Positions 8,018 to 16,492 of a stretch of DNA of 64,000 nucleotides are shown in pieces. The notes beneath the pieces are model-generated. The model did not search any database, was not told where the DNA came from, and was given only the letters and a program-made list of their open reading frames with translations. Origin of the DNA: Pseudomonas sp. H3(2019) (GTDB lineage Bacteria; Pseudomonadota; Gammaproteobacteria; Pseudomonadales; Pseudomonadaceae); NCBI RefSeq assembly GCF_007713465.1, contig NZ_VMSG01000011.1:1-64000 (forward strand), given 5' to 3'. The translations under genes were made by a program, and so were the position numbers. Within the stretch, counting starts at the first letter, position 1, and every line of letters begins with the position of its first letter.

Positions 8018-8737
8018 GTGATCAAATTCAATATCGCCCAATGGCGCGCTTGGGCCCCTGGGCTCGAAAGCGTGGACGATTGGCAAGCCTGGAGCCGACA
8101 ACCGGTCGTGCTCGAGAACAGCGATGCTGCCCCCGACGTATCGTTTTTGCCAGCCATGCAGCGTCGGCGACTCAGTCGTCTGGCGCGGATGGCCTTTAGT
8201 GTCGGCTGGCCGCTGGCCGAGGGTCACGAACAGCTACCGTTGGTCTTCATTTCCCGTCACGGCGAAACCCCGCGCACCTTCGAGATTCTCAACGATCTGG
8301 CCGCCGATCAACCGCTGTCGCCGACTCAGTTCAGTCTGTCGGTGCACAACGCCGTCATCGGCCTGTGGTCGATCATGCGCGGCGAAACCAGCGAAATGAC
8401 CGCCCTCGCGGCGGCCGGCGATGGCCTTGAACACGGCATGCTAGAGGCCGCAGCGTTGCTTGAGGAAGGCGCGCCGGCGGTATTGCTGGTGATCACCGAA
8501 GAGCAACCGCCGCAAGCCTACTCGACCTGGATCGACGATGTGCCGTTCCCTTATGCAGTCGGCCTGTTGATCACGCCCGGAAATCAATGGCAGCTGTCGC
8601 TGAACAGCACCTCGGATGCGTTGTCCAACCCCCATTGGCCCCACGCGCTGAATCTATTACGCACGCTGCTCGGCCAGCAGACCACCTGCCAACATGCCTG
8701 GAAAAATCGTGTATGGACCTGGCAACGCAACCTGTGA
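8018..8737 (+). CDS. apeC: beta-ketoacyl synthase-like chain length factor (APE)
   Basis: 239-residue protein of the 'beta-ketoacyl synthase, N-terminal-like' family (PF13723). GTG 8018 is chosen because IKFNIAQWRAWAPGL is the usual start; upstream codons look untranslated. Part of a thiolase-like half (SLSVHNAVIGLWSIM, LVITEEQPP, FPYAVGLLIT) is visible but there is no active-site Cys of a true ketosynthase. In the Xenorhabdus/E. coli ape naming, as I recall it, this is ApeC, which pairs with ApeO as KS-CLF. It is the first gene of the APE operon and overlaps the next gene by 25 bases. Confidence 0.8.
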   Translation: MIKFNIAQWRAWAPGLESVDDWQAWSRQPVVLENSDAAPDVSFLPAMQRRRLSRLARMAFSVGWPLAEGHEQLPLVFISRHGETPRTFEILNDLAADQPLSPTQFSLSVHNAVIGLWSIMRGETSEMTALAAAGDGLEHGMLEAAALLEEGAPAVLLVITEEQPPQAYSTWIDDVPFPYAVGLLITPGNQWQLSLNSTSDALSNPHWPHALNLLRTLLGQQTTCQHAWKNRVWTWQRNL

Positions 8738-9522
8738 CCGATAAAAACCGCGACGCCTATTACTGGCGCCTGCTGGCCACTGCCGCGAGCTTCGCCCTGT
8801 TCGGGTTCGGCGGGCTGTGCCTGCGGCTGGTGATTCTCCCGGTGCTCGGCTGCCTGCCGGGCGATGCCCAGGCCCATCGACAACGAACGCGGCATATTGT
8901 CAGCCGGATATTCCGGTCGTTTGTCCGGTTCATGGCCCGCACAGGCGTGCTGACCTACCACATCCAGGGTGCGGAAAAACTCGGGCGCCCAGGGCAGATG
9001 ATCATCGCCAATCATCCGTCGTTGATCGATGTCGTGTTTCTGATCGGCCTGGTGCCCCATGCCAACTGCGTGGTCAAGAAAAGCCTCTGGGAAAACCCTT
9101 TCACTCGCGGCCCGCTACGCCGCACCGAGTACATCAGCAACGATGGCAGCATGGAGATGCTCGACGCCGCTGCCGACGCGCTGAAAAGCGACCAGACCCT
9201 GATCATCTTTCCCGAAGGCACCCGCACCCAACCCGGCCAGCCACCGGCCTTTCATCGGGGCGCGGCAGCAATCGCGCTGCGCGGTGCGAGAATCGTCACC
9301 CCGGTGGTCATCAAAGTCAGCCCGACGACCCTGACCAAGGCCGAGCCTTGGTATCGGATCCCCAAACGCCGCGTGCACTTCAGTTTCCGTGTAGGGGCCG
9401 ATATAGACCCACAGGCCTTCGCAGCGCTGGGCCCTGCACCTCAGGCCTCGCGCAAGCTCAACGATTATTTTCACCATTACTTTATTAAGGAGCTCGCCGA
9501 AGATGAGCGATCTGAAGCTTGA
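8713..9522 (+). CDS. apeD: 1-acyl-glycerol-3-phosphate-type acyltransferase (APE)
   Basis: 269-residue membrane-anchored PlsC-like acyltransferase: an N-terminal hydrophobic stretch (about 20-45), the catalytic NHPSLID (HX4D) block, and FPEGTR. ATG 8713 overlaps the end of apeC. In APE clusters such enzymes are thought to help attach the polyene to a lipid or sugar-lipid anchor in the envelope. The letter follows gene order as I recall it for E. coli; the substrate is unknown. Confidence 0.8.
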   Translation: MDLATQPVTDKNRDAYYWRLLATAASFALFGFGGLCLRLVILPVLGCLPGDAQAHRQRTRHIVSRIFRSFVRFMARTGVLTYHIQGAEKLGRPGQMIIANHPSLIDVVFLIGLVPHANCVVKKSLWENPFTRGPLRRTEYISNDGSMEMLDAAADALKSDQTLIIFPEGTRTQPGQPPAFHRGAAAIALRGARIVTPVVIKVSPTTLTKAEPWYRIPKRRVHFSFRVGADIDPQAFAALGPAPQASRKLNDYFHHYFIKELAEDERSEA

Positions 9523-9763
9523 GATAAAACTGTTGATCATTGACGCCCTTGGCCTCGAAGACATCGGCGTGCAGGACATCGGCGACGAGCAGACGCTATT
9601 CGGCGAAGGCCTGGGCCTGGACTCGGTAGACGCGCTGGAACTCGGCCTGGCGATCCAGAAAAAGTACGGCATCAAAATCGACGCCGATGCCAATGACACT
9701 CGTGGTCACTTCACCAACGTGGCGAGCCTTGCGGCGTTCGTCACTGCAAAACAGGCAGCTTGA
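9503..9763 (+). CDS. apeE: acyl carrier protein 1 (APE)
   Basis: 86-residue ACP with the phosphopantetheine attachment Ser in GLGLDSVDALEL. It starts inside the end of the acyltransferase gene, so translation is coupled. It carries the growing aryl polyene chain. No phosphopantetheinyl transferase gene is present in this cluster, so activation must come from elsewhere in the genome. Confidence 0.9.
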   Translation: MSDLKLEIKLLIIDALGLEDIGVQDIGDEQTLFGEGLGLDSVDALELGLAIQKKYGIKIDADANDTRGHFTNVASLAAFVTAKQAA

Positions 9764-9772
9764 GACCGGACC

Positions 9773-10027
9773 ATGCAAACTCGTGACGACATCTTCAACA
9801 CCCTGCGTGATGCCCTGGTCGAACTCTTTGAGCTGGAACCCGAACGCGTGACCCTGGACGCCAACCTGTATCAGGACCTGGAAATCGACAGCATTGATGC
9901 CGTCGACCTGATCGATCACATCAAACGCCAGACCGGCAAGAAAATCGCCGCCGAAGAGTTCAAGTCGGTGCGTACTGTCGGTGACGTGGTCGAGGCGGTC
10001 CACCGTCTGGTTCAACCGGCCGCATGA
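9773..10027 (+). CDS. apeF: acyl carrier protein 2 (APE)
   Basis: 84-residue ACP with attachment Ser in DLEIDSIDAVDLIDH. Tandem ACPs are a hallmark of APE clusters, where one is thought to serve initiation and the other elongation. Its stop overlaps the ATG of the next gene. Confidence 0.9.
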   Translation: MQTRDDIFNTLRDALVELFELEPERVTLDANLYQDLEIDSIDAVDLIDHIKRQTGKKIAAEEFKSVRTVGDVVEAVHRLVQPAA

Positions 10028-10569
10028 GCCGACTGATCGGCCTCGGCCTGCTACTGGCGGGCCTGCTGTACCCCTTTGCGGTGTATTTCGGCATGGAACA
10101 TTTTGCCCCGTGGCAGTTCGGTCTGTTGCTGGGTGGATTGTGGCTGGCCCGTGCGCTGCTGGGCGAACGGCGCCCTGGCAGCCTCTGGATGGCGGTGGTT
10201 GCCATCGCGTTTTGCCTGCTGCTGGCGCTGTTCGACAGCCCTGTGTTGCTGCGCTGGTACCCGGTGTTGATGAGCGGTTTCATGCTGGCGCTGTTTGGCC
10301 TGAGCCTGAAGTTCGGGCAACCGATGATCGAGCGGCTGGCGCGTTTGCGCGAACCGCATCTGCCGGACAAGGCCATTGTTTATACCCGCCAGGTGACGAT
10401 CGCCTGGAGTGTGTTTTTCCTCTGTAACGGTTTGCTCGCGGCCGCCCTGACCCTCTGGGCACCGTTGAGTTGGTGGATGTTGTACACCGGCCTGATCTCC
10501 TACGGGTTAATGGGTTTGCTGTTTGCCATTGAATGGCTCATACGACAACGGGTACGAGGCCACCCATGA
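10024..10569 (+). CDS. apeG: APE cluster integral membrane protein
   Basis: 181-residue hydrophobic protein with about 5-6 transmembrane helices and short charged loops, resembling the COG4648-type membrane proteins found between the ACP and ligase genes of APE clusters. Role unknown; possibly organises the pathway at the inner membrane. It overlaps both neighbours (ATGA junctions). The symbol is by position. Confidence 0.7.
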   Translation: MSRLIGLGLLLAGLLYPFAVYFGMEHFAPWQFGLLLGGLWLARALLGERRPGSLWMAVVAIAFCLLLALFDSPVLLRWYPVLMSGFMLALFGLSLKFGQPMIERLARLREPHLPDKAIVYTRQVTIAWSVFFLCNGLLAAALTLWAPLSWWMLYTGLISYGLMGLLFAIEWLIRQRVRGHP

Positions 10570-12245
10570 ATTGGATAAAACTTGAGCAACTGTTGCTCAA
10601 GGCACTACCTGCGCGCACCGTCACGACGGATCCCGCGCTCAATCACGCCGACCTGTGCGAGCAGGCCCTGCGCCTCGCCGCTGGCCTGCAAGCACAAGGT
10701 GTAACGCGCATCGCCGTGCACCTGGAAGATGCCGCGCAACTGGCAATTGCTCTGCTCGGCGCCTGGCGTGCCGGGGTCAGCGTGCTGCTGCCCGCCGATC
10801 TGCAACCCCAGACCCGTCTGCGCTGGTCGACGGCGGTCGACCTGTGGCTGACCGATTTGGCAGAAGACGCACAGTTGACTGACTTCCAGCAGGCACCACT
10901 GGCTGCCGCCGAACTGGATCTCGATCACTGTCACCTGAGCCTGTGCACGTCCGGCTCCAGCGGCGAACCCAAGCGCATCGAGAAAACCTTGCGGCAACTG
11001 GCCAATGAAGTTCAGGCGCTGGAGCGCTTGTGGGGCGCGGACCTGGGCAACGCCTGCATCATCGGCAGCGTCGGCACGCAGCACATCTATGGCTTGCTGT
11101 TTCGGGTGCTGTGGCCGCTGTGCGCCGGGCGTCCGTTCGTACGCCGACAGTTAGCCTTCCCGGAAGACTTGCAGCGCGCCAGCCGCGAACACCCGGCCTT
11201 CGCCTGGGTTGCCAGCCCGGCGCTGCTCAAGCGCATGGGTGACAACCTCGACTGGCCGGCCTTGAGCGCAGTCCGCCGAGTGTTTTCCTCCGGTGGCGCA
11301 TTGCCGGCCGAGGCTGCGCAACGCTTGCACGAGCGCCTGCAACAATGGCCGACGGAGATTCTCGGCAGCTCGGAAACCGGTGGCATTGCCTGGCGTCAGG
11401 GCGACGATCTCTGGCAGCCCTTTGCCGATGTCGTGCTCAGCCAGGACAGTGACGGAGCCCTACTCATCGCCTCGCCGTACTTGCCGGTCGACCATGTTGA
11501 ACACACCGCCGACGCCGCGCGCATCGCCGCCGACGGTCGTTTCGAACTGCTCGGACGGCTGGACCGGATCGTCAAGCTGGAAGAAAAACGTATCTCGTTG
11601 CCGATGCTGGAACAGGCGCTGATGGCCCACGACTGGGTCGCCGAAGCGCGCCTCGGCGTGGTTCAGGAGAACCGGGCCTCGCTGGGAGCCTTGCTGGTGC
11701 TGAGCGAACAGGGTCTGCATGCGTTGCGCAACCAAGGCCGGCGTACCCTGACCCAGGAACTGCGTCAGCACTTGAGTCAACATTGCGAAACCCTGGCCCT
11801 GCCGCGCCGCTGGCGCTTGTTGCGTCAACTGCCGCTGAACGCCCAGGGCAAACTGCCGCAAGCCGACGTTGAAGCCCTGCTGCTGGCGCCCCGTCCAAAG
11901 GCGCCGCATGTATTGGAACAGGTCGAAGCCGACGGCGAGTGGAGCCTGCAACTGGCGGTGCCGCCGGACCTCGCCTACTTCAGCGGCCACTTCCCGCAAA
12001 CGCCCGTATTGCCGGGCGTGGTGCAAGTCGAATGGGCGCTGAACCTGGGTCGGCAACTGATGGAGCTGCCGATAAAGTTTGCCGGCATGGAAGTGCTGAA
12101 ATTCCAGCAGCTAATGCGCCCCGGCGACGAAATCCAGCTGCACCTGCGCTTCGACCCACTGCGCAGCAAATTGTATTTCGCCTACCGCAACGAGACAGCC
12201 ACCTGCTCCAGTGGACGAATTTTGCTGGAGGCCGCGCATGTTTAA
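10566..12245 (+). CDS. apeH: acyl/aryl-AMP ligase fused to a hotdog dehydratase (APE)
   Basis: 559-residue two-domain protein. Residues 1 to about 455 form an AMP-binding ligase with the phosphate loop [11 protein letters not shown] (127-137) and [10 protein letters not shown]; it would activate the aryl starter acid and load it on an ACP. Residues about 460-559 form a FabA/FabZ-like hotdog with [17 protein letters not shown], the catalytic His being near 475. In the enterobacterial clusters these are, as I recall, two genes (ApeH and ApeI), so here they appear fused. ApeI normally forms a heterodimeric dehydratase with ApeP, which is encoded separately at 23621. The start overlaps the apeG stop. 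Confidence 0.85.
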   Translation: MNWIKLEQLLLKALPARTVTTDPALNHADLCEQALRLAAGLQAQGVTRIAVHLEDAAQLAIALLGAWRAGVSVLLPADLQPQTRLRWSTAVDLWLTDLAEDAQLTDFQQAPLAAAELDLDHCHLSLCTSGSSGEPKRIEKTLRQLANEVQALERLWGADLGNACIIGSVGTQHIYGLLFRVLWPLCAGRPFVRRQLAFPEDLQRASREHPAFAWVASPALLKRMGDNLDWPALSAVRRVFSSGGALPAEAAQRLHERLQQWPTEILGSSETGGIAWRQGDDLWQPFADVVLSQDSDGALLIASPYLPVDHVEHTADAARIAADGRFELLGRLDRIVKLEEKRISLPMLEQALMAHDWVAEARLGVVQENRASLGALLVLSEQGLHALRNQGRRTLTQELRQHLSQHCETLALPRRWRLLRQLPLNAQGKLPQADVEALLLAPRPKAPHVLEQVEADGEWSLQLAVPPDLAYFSGHFPQTPVLPGVVQVEWALNLGRQLMELPIKFAGMEVLKFQQLMRPGDEIQLHLRFDPLRSKLYFAYRNETATCSSGRILLEAAHV

Positions 12246-12274
12246 AGCTATGCATCTGTGGCGAGGGACAACAC

Positions 12275-13009
12275 ATGCATAACCCCTGCGCCGTGATCCC
12301 GGTCTACAACCACGAAACCGCCGTCACCGCCGTGGTCGACGCGCTGCTCGCCTGCCACCTGCCATGCATTCTGGTGGATGACGCCAGCAGCCCGGCCTGT
12401 GCCGCAGTACTGGAGCAACTGGCCCGGCGTGACCGGGTTTTCCTGATCAAGCTTGCCGTCAATCAGGGCAAGGGCGGCGCGGTCATGAGCGGGTTTCGCG
12501 AAGCCTCGCGTCTGGGCTTCAGCCACGCCTTGCAGGTGGACGCCGATGGCCAGCACGACCTCAGTGACGTTCGGACTTTCATCGAGCAGTCACGCGCCCA
12601 TCCCGACGCGCTGATCTGCGGCTACCCGCTCTACGACGCCAGTGTGCCGAAGGGCCGTTTGTATGCCCGCTACCTGACGCACGTGATGGTCTGGATCAAC
12701 ACCCTGTCGTTGCAGATTCGCGACTCCATGTGCGGTTTTCGCCTCTACCCGTTGCCGCCGACGCTGGCGCTCATCAACTCGGTGAAGATCGGCAATCGCA
12801 TGGACTTCGACACCGACATCATTGTGCGCCTGGCCTGGCGTAATTCGCCGATGCGTTGGCTGCACACCAAGGTTCACTACCCCTTGGATGGCGTCTCGCA
12901 TTTTCGGTTGTTTCGCGACAATGTGCTGATTACGAGCATGCACACCCGCCTGTTCTTCGGCATGCTGTTACGGGTGCCGGTCATTCTTTGGCGACGGTGG
13001 CGAACATGA
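12275..13009 (+). CDS. family 2 glycosyltransferase (APE)
   Basis: 244-residue GT2 glycosyltransferase: CAVIPVYNH start, LVDDAS, and the DXD-like ALQVDADGQHD motif, with a C-terminal hydrophobic amphipathic end. A UDP-sugar or polyprenol-phosphate-sugar donor is likely. In E. coli, as I recall, this domain is fused to an acyltransferase as ApeJ; here two separate genes overlap (ATGA at 13006). A half-REP sequence (TGTGGCGAGGGA, 12255-12266) sits in the 29-base gap before the start, the only real gap in the operon's first half. ATG 12275 is the first plausible start. Confidence 0.8.
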   Translation: MHNPCAVIPVYNHETAVTAVVDALLACHLPCILVDDASSPACAAVLEQLARRDRVFLIKLAVNQGKGGAVMSGFREASRLGFSHALQVDADGQHDLSDVRTFIEQSRAHPDALICGYPLYDASVPKGRLYARYLTHVMVWINTLSLQIRDSMCGFRLYPLPPTLALINSVKIGNRMDFDTDIIVRLAWRNSPMRWLHTKVHYPLDGVSHFRLFRDNVLITSMHTRLFFGMLLRVPVILWRRWRT

Positions 13010-13953
13010 GCATCAATGCAGACAACGAGCACTGGGCCGATCACAAGGAACGCGGCAGTTTCTGGCTGATGAAATTCACTGCACTCTGCGCAAAAGTGCT
13101 CGGGCGTCGGCTGTTGAGCCCGCTGCTGTACGGCATCGTCTTGTACTTTTTCCTGTTCGGTCGCAGCGCCCGCCACAGCGCCTGGCAATACCAGCAGCAC
13201 CTCGCCGACTGGAGCGGCCGCAGCGAATTGCGCCCGTCTCATTGGCGGGTGTTTGGCCAGTTCATGGCCTTCGCCGACTCCATGCTCGACAAGCTCGACG
13301 TGTGGAACGGCAAGTTGAGCATCGAACAGATCGAAATCATCGACCCGGCGCTGTTGCGCAATCAATTGCGCGGCACACGCGGGCAGATGCTGGTGGGCGC
13401 TCACCTGGGCAATCTCGAGGTTTGCCGGGCTCTCGCCGAACTCGGTGAAAGGGTCACCATGAACGTGCTGGTGCACACCAAGCACGCCGAGCGTTTCAAT
13501 CGCCTGCTGGGCGAAGCGGGCGCGACCAATCTGCGGCTGATCCAGGTCAGCGAACTGGACCCGGTGATCATGCTGCAACTGAGCCAGCGCCTGGAACGCG
13601 GCGAATGGCTGGCGATTGCCGGCGACCGTGTGCCGCTGCACGGCGGGCGCAGCGTGACGGTGGACTTCCTCGGTCATCCGGCCGCGTTCCCCCAAGGTCC
13701 GTGGCTGCTGGCCGGCCTGTTGAAGTGCCCGGTCAATTTTCTGATGTGCCTGAAAAAACCAACGGGTGACTATCGACTGATCATCGAGCCCTTCACCGAT
13801 GCGGTGGTGTGGAAGCGCAGCGACCGCGAGCAAGTGATTCACCAATGGGCCACGCGCTACGCCGAACGCCTCGGCCAATGCTGCCTTGAGGCGCCCCAAC
13901 AATGGTTCAACTTTTACCCATTCTGGAAGACCGATGACGACGCATCTGCTTGA
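13006..13953 (+). CDS. LpxL/HtrB-type lysophospholipid acyltransferase (APE)
   Basis: 315-residue member of the LpxL_LpxP acyltransferase family: an N-terminal membrane segment (LLSPLLYGIVLYFFLFG), the catalytic-looking GAHLGNLEVCR (HX4E) and a later IAGDRVPLHGG block. It would acylate the pigment or its sugar-lipid anchor, consistent with outer-membrane attachment of APEs. It corresponds to the acyltransferase half of ApeJ. The next gene starts 20 bases before its stop. Confidence 0.8.
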   Translation: MSINADNEHWADHKERGSFWLMKFTALCAKVLGRRLLSPLLYGIVLYFFLFGRSARHSAWQYQQHLADWSGRSELRPSHWRVFGQFMAFADSMLDKLDVWNGKLSIEQIEIIDPALLRNQLRGTRGQMLVGAHLGNLEVCRALAELGERVTMNVLVHTKHAERFNRLLGEAGATNLRLIQVSELDPVIMLQLSQRLERGEWLAIAGDRVPLHGGRSVTVDFLGHPAAFPQGPWLLAGLLKCPVNFLMCLKKPTGDYRLIIEPFTDAVVWKRSDREQVIHQWATRYAERLGQCCLEAPQQWFNFYPFWKTDDDASA

Positions 13954-15478
13954 GCCGGTAACCTTCGGCGAACTCCCTTTGCGCATCGAAGACGTGCTGG
14001 CCCTGGCCAACCGTCAGGCGCCCGTGCAACTGCAAAACGACAGCGAATACCGTGAGCGCATCGCCAAGGGCGCGCGGTTTCTCGATTCGTTGCTGGACAA
14101 GGAAGGTGTGATCTACGGCGTGACCACCGGTTACGGCGATTCCTGCGTGGTCGCGGTGCCGCTGCAGCATGTCGAAGCGCTGCCGCGTCATCTGTACACC
14201 TTCCACGGTTGCGGCCTGGGCAAACTGCTCGACGCCCAGGCGACCCGCGCGGTGCTTGCGGCGCGTTTGCAGTCGCTGTGCCATGGCGTGTCCGGGGTTC
14301 GCATCGAGCTGCTGGAGCGCCTGCACGCCTTCCTCGAACACGACGTTCTGCCGCTGATCCCGGAAGAGGGTTCGGTGGGCGCCAGCGGTGATCTGACACC
14401 GCTGTCGTACGTGGCCGCCACTTTGTCCGGCGAGCGCGAAGTGCTGTTCAAGGGCGAACGCCGGCAGGCTGCCGACGTACACCGCGAACTCGGCTGGGAG
14501 CCGCTGGTGCTGCGGCCCAAGGAAGCGCTGGCGTTGATGAATGGTACGGCGGTCATGACCGGCCTCGCCTGCCTGGCCTTCGCCCGTGCCGACTATCTGC
14601 TGCAACTGGCCACCCGCATCACCGCACTGAACGTGGTCGCCCTGCAAGGCAATCCGGAGCACTTCGACGAGCGCCTGTTCGCCACCAAGCCGCACCCGGG
14701 CCAGATGCAAGTAGCCGCGTGGTTGCGCAAGGATCTGGCGATCGACGCACCGACCGCACCGCTGCATCGCCTGCAAGACCGCTACTCGCTGCGTTGCGCG
14801 CCGCATGTGCTTGGCGTGTTGGCCGACAGCCTGAACTGGCTGCGTTCGTTCATCGAGATCGAACTCAACAGCGCCAACGACAACCCGATCATCGACGCCG
14901 AAGCCGAACGCGTGCTGCACGGCGGGCACTTCTACGGCGGGCATATCGCCTTCGCCATGGACAGCCTGAAAAACCTCGTGGCCAACGTTGCCGACCTGCT
15001 TGACCGTCAGCTCGCGCTGTTGGTGGATGAACGTTACAACCATGGTTTGCCGAGCAACCTGTCGGGCGCCAGCGCCGAGCGCGCGATGCTCAACCACGGC
15101 TTTAAAGCGGTGCAGATCGGTACCAGCGCCTGGACCGCCGAAGCGTTGAAAAACACCATGCCGGCCAGCGTGTTCTCACGCTCCACCGAATGCCACAACC
15201 AGGACAAAGTCAGCATGGGCACCATCGCCGCCCGTGATGCGATCCGCGTACTGGAGCTGACCGAACAGGTTGCCGCCGCGACCCTGTTGGCGGCCAATCA
15301 AGGGGTCTGGTTGCGCAGCCAGGCAGAAGACGCCCGGCCATTGCCGCCGGCGCTGGCGGCGATGCAAGCAGAGCTCGCCAAGGATTTTCCGCCGGTCATT
15401 GAAGACCGCGCACTGGAAGGTGAATTGCGCCTGTGCCTGCAACGCATCGCTGAACAACACTGGAGGCTGCATGCGTAG
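13934..15478 (+). CDS. aromatic amino acid / histidine ammonia-lyase family enzyme (APE)
   Basis: 514-residue MIO enzyme of the HAL/PAL/TAL family. The autocatalytic Ala-Ser-Gly triad is at 150-152 in GSVGASGDLTPLSY, with the family blocks YGVTTGYGDS, NSANDNPI and STECHNQDKVSMGT. It would deaminate an aromatic amino acid to an arylacrylate that the adjacent ligase can load as starter. The residues corresponding to the substrate-selectivity pair read Phe-His (about 90-91, TFHGCG), which is neither the usual TAL (His-Leu) nor HAL (Ser-His) pattern in my alignment by eye, so tyrosine versus another substrate is open. It is not part of a hut operon. Confidence 0.85.
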   Translation: MTTHLLEPVTFGELPLRIEDVLALANRQAPVQLQNDSEYRERIAKGARFLDSLLDKEGVIYGVTTGYGDSCVVAVPLQHVEALPRHLYTFHGCGLGKLLDAQATRAVLAARLQSLCHGVSGVRIELLERLHAFLEHDVLPLIPEEGSVGASGDLTPLSYVAATLSGEREVLFKGERRQAADVHRELGWEPLVLRPKEALALMNGTAVMTGLACLAFARADYLLQLATRITALNVVALQGNPEHFDERLFATKPHPGQMQVAAWLRKDLAIDAPTAPLHRLQDRYSLRCAPHVLGVLADSLNWLRSFIEIELNSANDNPIIDAEAERVLHGGHFYGGHIAFAMDSLKNLVANVADLLDRQLALLVDERYNHGLPSNLSGASAERAMLNHGFKAVQIGTSAWTAEALKNTMPASVFSRSTECHNQDKVSMGTIAARDAIRVLELTEQVAAATLLAANQGVWLRSQAEDARPLPPALAAMQAELAKDFPPVIEDRALEGELRLCLQRIAEQHWRLHA

Positions 15479-15896
15479 CAAAGGAGTGCTTCACGCCGAT
15501 ACGCAAATCCTCGTGCCGTTCTTCGACGTCGATTCGATGAACGTGGTCTGGCACGGCCATTACGTGAAGTACCTGGAAGTCGCCCGCTGCGCCCTGCTCG
15601 ACCAGCTCGGCCACAACTACACCGCCATGCTGGAATCCGGCTACGCGTGGCCGGTGATCGACTTGCAACTGCGTTATGTGCGCGGCGCGGTGTTCGGCCA
15701 GACGCTCAACGTCCGCGCCAGTCTGGTGGAATGGGAAAACCGCCTGAAGATCAGCTACCTGATCAGCGACCTCGCGACTGGCGAACGCCTGACCCGCGCC
15801 AGCTCGGTGCAGGTCGCCGTGCACGTCGCCAGCCGCGAGATGCAACTGGCGTCGCCGAAGGTGTTTACCGATGCGGTCGAGAGGATGTTGCCATGA
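15471..15896 (+). CDS. apeK: acyl-CoA/ACP thioesterase, 4HBT hotdog (APE)
   Basis: 141-residue 4-hydroxybenzoyl-CoA thioesterase-like protein with the active-site Asp loop VPFFDVDSMNVVWHGHYVKY. It likely edits or releases chains from the ACPs. ATG 15471 follows GGAGG and overlaps the lyase stop. Start and stop overlaps with both neighbours place it firmly in the operon. Confidence 0.85.
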   Translation: MRSKGVLHADTQILVPFFDVDSMNVVWHGHYVKYLEVARCALLDQLGHNYTAMLESGYAWPVIDLQLRYVRGAVFGQTLNVRASLVEWENRLKISYLISDLATGERLTRASSVQVAVHVASREMQLASPKVFTDAVERMLP

Positions 15897-16492
15897 GGTT
15901 TCTTAAACCTTTCGGACTGCTGCTGTTGCTGGGTTTTGCATCGCTGGCTAACGCCTTCGACCTGCAACAGCTGAGCGATCAACTGGCCAAACCCAGCGTG
16001 ATCCACGGCAACTTCATTCAGGAAAAACACCTGCGTGCCCTGCCGCAACCGCTGACCAGCAAGGGCTCGTTCGTGCTGGCCAGGGATCACGGTTTGCTGT
16101 GGTTGCTCAAGACTCCACTGCAACAGGATTACCGGATCAGCACCAAAGGCATCGCGCGGCGTGACAGCAGCGGCTGGCAAATGCTGCCGGGCAAAAGTGC
16201 CGGTGCCGAGCAGAACCGCATCTTCCTCGCAGTACTGCAAGGTGACAGCAGCGGGCTGCAGCGGGATTTCGAGTTGTCGCTGAGCGGTGAAGCACAACAC
16301 TGGAAGCTCACGCTGACCCCGCGCTCGATGCTGCTCAAGCAAGTGTTCAATCAGATCAACATCGACGGCGGCGAACTGGTGCAGCGCATCGAGTTGCTGG
16401 AAACCCAGGGCGACAGCACCGTTTTGCGCATGCAGGACACCACCAGTGCCAACCCATTGAGCGATGCGGAGCAACATGACTTTGCCGAGTGA
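15893..16492 (+). CDS. apeL: LolA-like outer-membrane lipoprotein carrier homologue (APE)
   Basis: 199-residue exported protein; signal peptide MRFLKPFGLLLLLGFASLANA, then a LolA-like fold (GNFIQEKHLRALPQPLTSKG). It probably shuttles the hydrophobic aryl polyene lipid across the periplasm from the exporter encoded next. It is distinct from housekeeping LolA, which lies near ftsK/rarA. Confidence 0.85.
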   Translation: MRFLKPFGLLLLLGFASLANAFDLQQLSDQLAKPSVIHGNFIQEKHLRALPQPLTSKGSFVLARDHGLLWLLKTPLQQDYRISTKGIARRDSSGWQMLPGKSAGAEQNRIFLAVLQGDSSGLQRDFELSLSGEAQHWKLTLTPRSMLLKQVFNQINIDGGELVQRIELLETQGDSTVLRMQDTTSANPLSDAEQHDFAE

